Translations under genes and position numbers: made by a program | Shown: positions 58,867 to 64,000 of the stretch, in pieces | Position numbering within the stretch: position 1 is the first letter of the stretch | Layout of the letters: every line of letters begins with the position of its first letter | NCBI GenBank assembly: GCA_039024315.1 | Contig: JBCCQN010000001.1 | Location: 134,784 to 198,783, forward strand | DNA length: 64,000 nt | From: JBCAWW01 sp039024315 | GTDB taxonomy: Bacteria > Bacteroidota > Bacteroidia > J057 | Reading direction: 5' to 3' | Notes under the pieces: model-generated | What the model saw: only the letters and a program-made list of their open reading frames with translations | What the model was told of the DNA's origin: nothing | The model's database searches: none

Positions 58867-61800
58867 ATGAATAGCATACGTTTGATAGGAAGCTTGCTGA
58901 TGGGTCTATCATTGGGATCTTCGCTTTGGGGACAAAATATATCCGAAAAAGATAGTCTCCTCCGCATTTGGTTGGATCAAACTCAATCAGACCAGCAGCG
59001 TTTGAAAGCCCTTGCCGATATTGGGCGTAATTATCTCTCGGAAAGACAGTCTGATAGTGCGGTTTATTATGGGCAAATGCTTAAAGAAGCAGCACTTGAG
59101 AGGCAAAATCTCTTTTATCAAGCAGTCGGCCTGAGTAATGCGGGCAATGCCTTGCGCCGCTCCAGAAGGTATGATGAAGCATTGCCTTATCTAAAAGAGG
59201 CTTATCCGATCTGGGAAACGCTTGATAGCCTAGCTCGCTTAGCTTATTGCTATTATGCCATTGGGCAATGTAATCGGTATCTTGGACAGAATGAGGAGGG
59301 CTTAGAATGGTTGCACAAAAGTATCGATCTCAAACTTCAGCTTAAGGATAGTCTCAGCCTTGCGAGTCCTTATACTACCATCGCAGCGATCTATGAATCT
59401 GAGGGAGAAATCCTCAATTCTTTGCACTATAATCAGCTTGCACTCGAGGCCAGCCAATGGGAAAAATACCCTCAAAAAGAAGGGATCGCCCGCAACAACT
59501 TGGCAAATAATTACAAATTTCTTGGCGAGGTAGAGAAAGCGGCTGAGCAATACTTCGCTTCGCGGGCGATCTACGAACAAATTGGAGATACTGCAGGGAT
59601 GATCAATTCACTTAGCAATCTTTCGGTAGTATTGATTGAAAATGGTGATTTTAAGAAGGCCGAAACCTATCTGGAGGAGGGCGAAAAATTGGCCCAAATT
59701 GCCAAAGACCCCCACGGCCAGGCGATGGTGCTAGCCAATAAAGGCTATTTATTTACGGCACAGGAAAAATTGGACGAAGGCCTTGCTGCCTACTTAGCGG
59801 CTCACCAACTCATTGAGAAGCACAATTTATTTTTCATGAAGTCCTATATTATCTCCGAACTTGGTATTACACTGAGTGAGATGAACCGTTTGGACGAAGC
59901 GGAGCAATACCTGATGGAGGGGCTTAGCTTTATCCAAAAAAATGGCAGTCCAAAAGACGTTGCCTACTTTAACCTTAGTTTGGCGCAGTTGAATCAGAAG
60001 AAGGGAAATCTCTCCCTTGCCCTTCAGTATGCAAAGAGAAGCTTTACACTCGCCAGCTCGAGCCAAAGTCCTAGCATGCGCAGCGATGCAGCTAACGCAC
60101 TGGCTGAGATTCACAAGGCAATGGGAAATAGCTCCGCAGCCTTTGAGATGTTAAGTGTTCATATGCATTTGAAGGATAGTCTCGCTTCTGATGAAAATAC
60201 CCGATCCCTTCTCAATCAGTCGTACCGCTATGATTATCAACAAAAGACCTATCAGGACAGTGTAAATACTGCGGTACTGTTTGCAAAGCAAGAAGAAGAA
60301 AGCAGTCGACGCCGGACCATCTCCTACTTCTTGATGGGAGGATTGGCGCTAACCTTGATCTTTGGTTTGGTATTGGCTAATCGGTTTCGCATCACCCAAC
60401 GACAAAAGCAGATCATCGAGGAAGAAAAAACCAAGCTGGACGAGGCGAACGCCAAACTCAAAGAATTGGATGATTTCAAATCTCGCTTCTTTACTAATAT
60501 CTCCCACGAGTTTCGCACTCCACTTACAGTCGTTGGAGGCATGCTCCAGCAAATCAGAAAAGATCCTCAAAAGTGGTTGGCCGAAGGCATTAGCTTGGCC
60601 GAGAAAAATGTAAACAGGCTTCTCTCCCTAATCAACCAAATTCTTGACCTACGAAAACTCGAAGCTGGTAGTCTGAGCCTAAATTTGGTACAGGATGATG
60701 CTGTTGCCTTTCTCAAAAAGCAAACTGAAGCGCTACGCTCCTTGGCAGAGGATAAAGAAATCCACTTAGAGTTCGAAGCAGATCAACCCCAAATCCTCAT
60801 GGATTTTGATATTGAAAAACTGCTCATCATCCATACCAATCTCTTGTCCAATGCCCTCAAATTTACCGAGCCAGGTGGGGTGGTGGCAGTAAGCCTTGAA
60901 AGAACCTTAGATGCTCAACTTAGTTGGAAGGTGGCCGATACAGGCCGAGGCATTTCTACCGAAAAGTTACCCTACATCTTTGACCGCTTTTATCAGGTAG
61001 ATACTCCTAATGCAGAGATTGGAGAAGGGACTGGCATTGGCCTTTCTCTCAGTCATGAATTGGTCCAGTTTATGGGAGGGAGTATTGCTGTCAGTAGTAG
61101 GTTGGGGGAGGGCACTAGCTTCGAGGTCTTGTTGCCCATTGAGCAAAAAGCCGCTCTCCCCGCGAAAGGTGCAGCTTCCATAGCGCCCATGATCCCAGCA
61201 GAGGTTATACTTCCGAATACTCAAATGGTTCCCAATCCATCTTCTACCGACTTACCAAGCCTGTTGATCATCGAAGATAATCCCGATCTCCAGCATTATC
61301 TCTACGCCCTTTTAGAAGATTCTTACAATCTGATGTTGGCCAAAGATGGCGCGGAGGGGATCGAAATGGCCTTGGAGTATGTACCTGACCTGATCATCAG
61401 TGATGTGATGATGCCCAAGAAGAACGGCTATGAAGTCTGCGATATTTTGAAGGCAGATGAACGGACTAGTCATATCCCCATCGTCTTGCTTACGGCCAAG
61501 GCAGACCAGGATTCTAAGCTTCAAGGGCTCAAAAAAGGCGCAGATGCTTATCTCACCAAGCCCTTTCATGAGGAGGAACTTTTGGTACGTTTGGATCAAT
61601 TACTAAGCTTGCGACAGCGATTACAAGCTCGCTATGCTGGTTCTGGAGCGATCCCTCCTCCTGTAGAGCCCGCCTTTGAGTTGGAGGATGCCTTTATCCT
61701 CAAAGTGCGTCAGGCAATCCTCGATCGTTTGGATGATAGTAGTTACCGTCCGGAAGACTTGATCAAGGATATCGGCGTGAGTCGAACGCAGATGTACAAC

Positions 61801-62013
61801 AAGCTGAAGGCGCTAACGGGTAAATCAGTTTCTCATTTTGTGCGGTCTGTCCGACTAGAAAAAGCCAAAGAATTGCTGTTAAATCCAGAAATGCACGTAG
61901 GCGAGGTTGCGCACTTGGTCGGTTTTGAAGATCCAATGTACTTTACCCGTGTGTTCAAAAAGGAAACGGAGCTTTCTCCGTCCTCTTGGCGGGAACAACA
62001 TCTAGTACGATAA
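58867..62013 (+). CDS. Hybrid two-component regulator: TPR input, kinase, receiver, AraC output
   Basis: 1048 residues. Signal peptide (LIGSLLMGLSLGSSLWGQ), periplasmic TPR repeats at about 45-440 (GNALRRSRRYDEALPYLKEA, AIYESEGEILNSLHYNQ), one transmembrane helix at about 484-505 (ISYFLMGGLALTLIFGLVLA), and a HisKA domain with His547 in FFTNISHEFRTPLT. The HATPase has N-box HTNLLSNALKF, G1 ADTGRGIS and G2 GEGTGIGLSLS; the receiver has Asp846 in LIISDVMMPKKNG; the AraC-type helix-turn-helix pair is at about 955-1045 (DIGVSRTQMYNKLKALTG, VGFEDPMYFTRVFKKET). All catalytic residues appear present. It signals from periplasm to DNA in one chain. It sits between the gene pairs that carry 21-bp-spaced direct repeats and is the best candidate to bind them (inference). 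Confidence 0.96.
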   Translation: MNSIRLIGSLLMGLSLGSSLWGQNISEKDSLLRIWLDQTQSDQQRLKALADIGRNYLSERQSDSAVYYGQMLKEAALERQNLFYQAVGLSNAGNALRRSRRYDEALPYLKEAYPIWETLDSLARLAYCYYAIGQCNRYLGQNEEGLEWLHKSIDLKLQLKDSLSLASPYTTIAAIYESEGEILNSLHYNQLALEASQWEKYPQKEGIARNNLANNYKFLGEVEKAAEQYFASRAIYEQIGDTAGMINSLSNLSVVLIENGDFKKAETYLEEGEKLAQIAKDPHGQAMVLANKGYLFTAQEKLDEGLAAYLAAHQLIEKHNLFFMKSYIISELGITLSEMNRLDEAEQYLMEGLSFIQKNGSPKDVAYFNLSLAQLNQKKGNLSLALQYAKRSFTLASSSQSPSMRSDAANALAEIHKAMGNSSAAFEMLSVHMHLKDSLASDENTRSLLNQSYRYDYQQKTYQDSVNTAVLFAKQEEESSRRRTISYFLMGGLALTLIFGLVLANRFRITQRQKQIIEEEKTKLDEANAKLKELDDFKSRFFTNISHEFRTPLTVVGGMLQQIRKDPQKWLAEGISLAEKNVNRLLSLINQILDLRKLEAGSLSLNLVQDDAVAFLKKQTEALRSLAEDKEIHLEFEADQPQILMDFDIEKLLIIHTNLLSNALKFTEPGGVVAVSLERTLDAQLSWKVADTGRGISTEKLPYIFDRFYQVDTPNAEIGEGTGIGLSLSHELVQFMGGSIAVSSRLGEGTSFEVLLPIEQKAALPAKGAASIAPMIPAEVILPNTQMVPNPSSTDLPSLLIIEDNPDLQHYLYALLEDSYNLMLAKDGAEGIEMALEYVPDLIISDVMMPKKNGYEVCDILKADERTSHIPIVLLTAKADQDSKLQGLKKGADAYLTKPFHEEELLVRLDQLLSLRQRLQARYAGSGAIPPPVEPAFELEDAFILKVRQAILDRLDDSSYRPEDLIKDIGVSRTQMYNKLKALTGKSVSHFVRSVRLEKAKELLLNPEMHVGEVAHLVGFEDPMYFTRVFKKETELSPSSWREQHLVR

Positions 62014-62131
62014 TCAGGGGCTCAGTTTTGGATAAGCGGTAACATTATCCTCTGTCTAGTAAGGCGTTGTTTGCTCGGTACTTTTCGAAAGTCCTCGTAT
62101 ATGCGTCAAGCTAAGGAGTTTCTGTCTTTTT

Positions 62132-62190
62132 CTGCTTCGCAGAACGCTGGATAAATAAGATCCTTCCGCTGTGGTCCATTAGGATGACGA
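62132..62190. repeat. Partial REP-like element C with a mini-hairpin
   Basis: A perfect hairpin CTGCTTCGCAGAACGC (62132-62147), then GGATAAATAAGATCCTTCCG and ATTAGGATGAC. Read on the minus strand it gives GTCATCCTAAT ... GGAAGGATCTTATTTATCC, which parallels GTCATCC... GAGGGACCTTTGTTTATCC of element B. Here only one arm and one hairpin are left. Confidence 0.65.
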
Positions 62191-62255
62191 ATTGCGTGAA
62201 TAGCAGGCAAAGCTATCACCCTCTCCAATCGTTCATCCAGAGCCCTTCTGACAAA

Positions 62256-62286
62256 TAGTCCATAAATTGAGAACATTAGTCCATAA
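62256..62286 (+). promoter_or_regulatory. Direct repeat pair TAGTCCATAA, 21-bp spacing, before 62341
   Basis: Two identical 10-mers TAGTCCATAA at 62256-62265 and 62277-62286, exactly 21 bp (two helical turns) apart, ending 54 bases before the ATG. The clearest of the three sites. Confidence 0.75.
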
Positions 62287-62340
62287 GCCAGGATACTCAA
62301 AATCAGAAGTTTAGGCATCACCTTTAACTTCTGAACAAAT

Positions 62341-64000
62341 GAAACGTCTCGTTTTTATTATCACTTTATTGGGCCTATCCGTGTCCCTTTTTGCACAGTC
62401 TGTTGGTATCAATCCCAATGGCAGTACCCCTGATGCCAGCGCCATGCTGGATGTACAGGCCACCAATAAAGGTATGCTGATCCCTCGTATGAACAGTATC
62501 AATCGTACGGCCATTGTCAATCCTGTCGAGGGACTGATGGTTTATGACTCAACCACTCATAGTTTCTGGTACTACCAACAAGGCTGGCGTGAACTGGGCG
62601 TAAATACCAGTACCAGGCTTCAAGATGCAGACCAAGACACCTATATTGCAGTAGAACAAAATCCCGATGAAGATATCATCCGCATGAATGCTAAGGGGAA
62701 AGAAATCGTTAGGATCAACACCTTGCATACCTTTATAGAAAGCAACCTTTCCGCGGGAGTTGGGTTTAGCCTAAGCTCTACCCTGGTGGTTAATTATACA
62801 AACGTAGGACCTTTTTCCCTCACTTCCGATAACATTCCTGGCTGGCAATCCTTCAAGGCCACAAGTAGAGGGAAACTGGATAATATTAACATCCTATTTG
62901 GCACAGCTCCATTAGGCATTTATACGATTAGCCTTTATGAAGGACAAGGCACTAGTGGGACCCAACTTCTTTCAACCGGTAGCATTATGTCCCCATCCCC
63001 TAGCGTTTGGAATTCCATCACCTTTCCAGACGAGGTGGTCTTGGAAAAGGATTCTATTTACACCATCGGATTTAGCTCCATCTCAAGGGTTGCATTTGAA
63101 GCTGGCAATCTATATCCAGACGGGCTAAGCAGTATTATTCCTGATTGGGACTTCCTACTGAGAGTAAATCTTTTTGAGGATGCCTTTGGGCTCAATTTAT
63201 TGAATAATAATTTGGGCATCGGAACGACTACTCCCCAGCATATGCTCCACCTGGGTGGAATACTGGGCCGCAAGCTCGCTTTATATCAAAATGCTGCTGG
63301 CACGGATTTTTATGGTTTTGCTATGGCCGATACTACCCTTGAAATCCATGCCGGAAGCAATACCAGCAGCGCTCCTGATATGGTGATCACCAGATCTGGA
63401 AGGATCGGGATCGGCACCGCCACCCCCACTCGCGCTAAGGTTCAAATCGCCAGCAGCGTAAACGATACCATTACCTCCTATGGTTATTTGAGTGATAACG
63501 CTACTACTCCGGCCGGCTATGTCGCTTTTTCTGGTAACCAGCCTTATTCTTTGTACGCGGCTGGCCGAATTGCTTGCTCAGAGTTCAATGCCTTTTCCGA
63601 TGCTCGAATCAAGCAGATTCAGGGTATCTCTGATGGTGCCACAGACCTGAACACCCTAATGCAAATCGAGATAACGGACTATCGCATGCGCGACAGCATC
63701 GCGAAGGGATCACATCCCTACAAAAAAGTGATCGCCCAACAAGTCGCCGAGGTCTATCCCCAAGCGGTAACGACTGATCTTACGGAAGTGGTGCCAGACA
63801 TTTATCAGCGGGCTGAAGTACAGGATGGCTGGATCATGCTGGCCACGGATTTAGAGGTGGGTGAGCGCGTCAAACTGATCATGGAGCAGAGCGCGGCGGT
63901 CTATGAGGTGAGTGCCGTTGAAGCTGGTCGTTTTCAGGTATGGGAGCCTGCTTCGCAGAACGCTTTTCTCGATCTGGCTGACTCCACGACCGTCTTTGTC
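62341..64000 (+). CDS. Fibre-like secreted protein with peptidase_S74-type domain, 3' end missing
   Basis: At least 553 residues; runs off the right edge. Signal peptide (MKRLVFIITLLGLSVSLFAQ), then the Bacteroidota fibre opening SVGINPNGSTPDASAMLDVQ and KGMLIPRMNSINRTAI. A middle part has repeated GIGT(T/A)TP motifs (LGIGTTTPQHMLHLGG, RIGIGTATPTRAKVQI). Then an intramolecular-chaperone domain of the S74 kind: FSDARIKQIQGI and KKVIAQQVAEVYPQAV. Such domains trimerise fibres and then cleave themselves; here the protein is chromosomal, not phage, judging by its neighbours. The direct-repeat site upstream suggests control with the T9SS genes. A mini-hairpin encodes PASQNAF at 63948-63963. Confidence 0.87.
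63948..63963 (-). repeat. GAA-triloop mini-hairpin, stem CTGC/GCAG, inside a gene
   Basis: On the minus strand GCGTT, then CTGC-GAA-GCAG, in the S74-type gene, where it encodes ASQNA. Confidence 0.82.

Noticed and set aside
47829..62013. A classical polysaccharide utilisation locus
   Set aside because: There is a sulfatase, lectin-like secreted proteins and a hybrid regulator, but no SusC/SusD pair and no recognised glycoside hydrolase or lyase.
62106..62321. A 71-codon minus-strand frame with a hydrophobic N-terminus
   Set aside because: It runs through the 21-bp-spaced direct repeats and element C, and would need to overlap the promoter of 62341; the hydrophobic start looks like chance.
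62341..64000. Prophage, because of the peptidase_S74-type fibre domain
   Set aside because: No capsid, terminase, portal or lysis gene is near. The protein has a signal peptide and the chromosomal Bacteroidota fibre-like opening.
1..64000. CRISPR arrays, toxin-antitoxin pairs or restriction-modification genes
   Set aside because: No regularly spaced direct repeats and no matching protein families were found in reading the window. The dispersed mini-hairpins are irregularly spaced.

Overview
The window looks like a chromosomal segment of a member of the Bacteroidota, most likely class Saprospiria (Lewinella/Saprospira type). The signs are a fused SecDF, several secreted proteins with C-terminal type IX secretion (T9SS) sorting domains, Bacteroidota-type promoters (TTTG plus TAnnTTTG) placed almost on the start codons, and frequent use of TTG/GTG or leader-poor starts. 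No rRNA, CRISPR array, prophage or complete insertion sequence was seen. One tRNA (Arg, anticodon CCT) is present.

Layout. 0-7 kb: ExbB/TolQ-like channel (partial), secDF, a small membrane protein, a voltage-gated-type K+ channel with a C-terminal zinc ribbon, and a membrane PAS histidine-kinase homologue whose phospho-acceptor His is a Tyr. 7-12 kb: guaA followed by two tandem TPR + periplasmic-binding-protein paralogues with LpoA-like architecture. 12-17 kb: rplT/rpmI without infC, a large FG-GAP/Ig-like T9SS protein and a TIGR03032-type protein. 17-21 kb: TPR protein, FkbM methyltransferase, aroA, proC. 21-28.5 kb: a minus-strand cluster of an Hsp70-like protein, a GrpE-like partner, a prohibitin/SPFH protein, a DUF4407 coiled-coil membrane protein, a PLD-like/Ig protein and an unknown protein, headed by a lipid kinase. 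28.6-30 kb: small envelope proteins. 30-38 kb: a surface-glycan operon (glycosyltransferases, Wzy/ligase-like membrane protein, APH-fold kinase, thymidylate-kinase-like protein, hexapeptide acyltransferase, a double glycosyltransferase). 38-41 kb: VWA lipoprotein, B3/4-domain protein, HAD dehalogenase. 41-47 kb: a form II CO-dehydrogenase-like molybdenum hydroxylase operon with its MoxR and VWA (CoxD/CoxE) maturation proteins. 47-49 kb: two tandem small membrane proteins and a sulfatase. 49-64 kb: three large T9SS proteins, a TPR-input hybrid two-component regulator with an AraC output, and a peptidase_S74-type fibre-like protein (partial).

Two signals stand out beyond the genes. First, a 16-base motif, [G/T]CGTT followed by a 4-bp stem closing a GAA (or GCA) triloop, is scattered through the window on both strands. 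Fourteen perfect copies use seven different stem sequences, so the stem covaries while flank and loop stay fixed; copies lie both between genes and inside reading frames. The loop type is the one known to give exceptionally stable single-stranded DNA mini-hairpins. Some copies flank longer REP-like elements near 12.1, 16.7 and 62.1 kb. Second, three promoter regions (before 49610, 53636 and 62341) each carry two copies of a TAGTCCATAA-like 10-mer spaced exactly 21 bp apart. This is the geometry expected for an AraC-type regulator, and the only AraC-output regulator in the window (58867-62013) lies among these three genes. I infer a local regulon of exported proteins.
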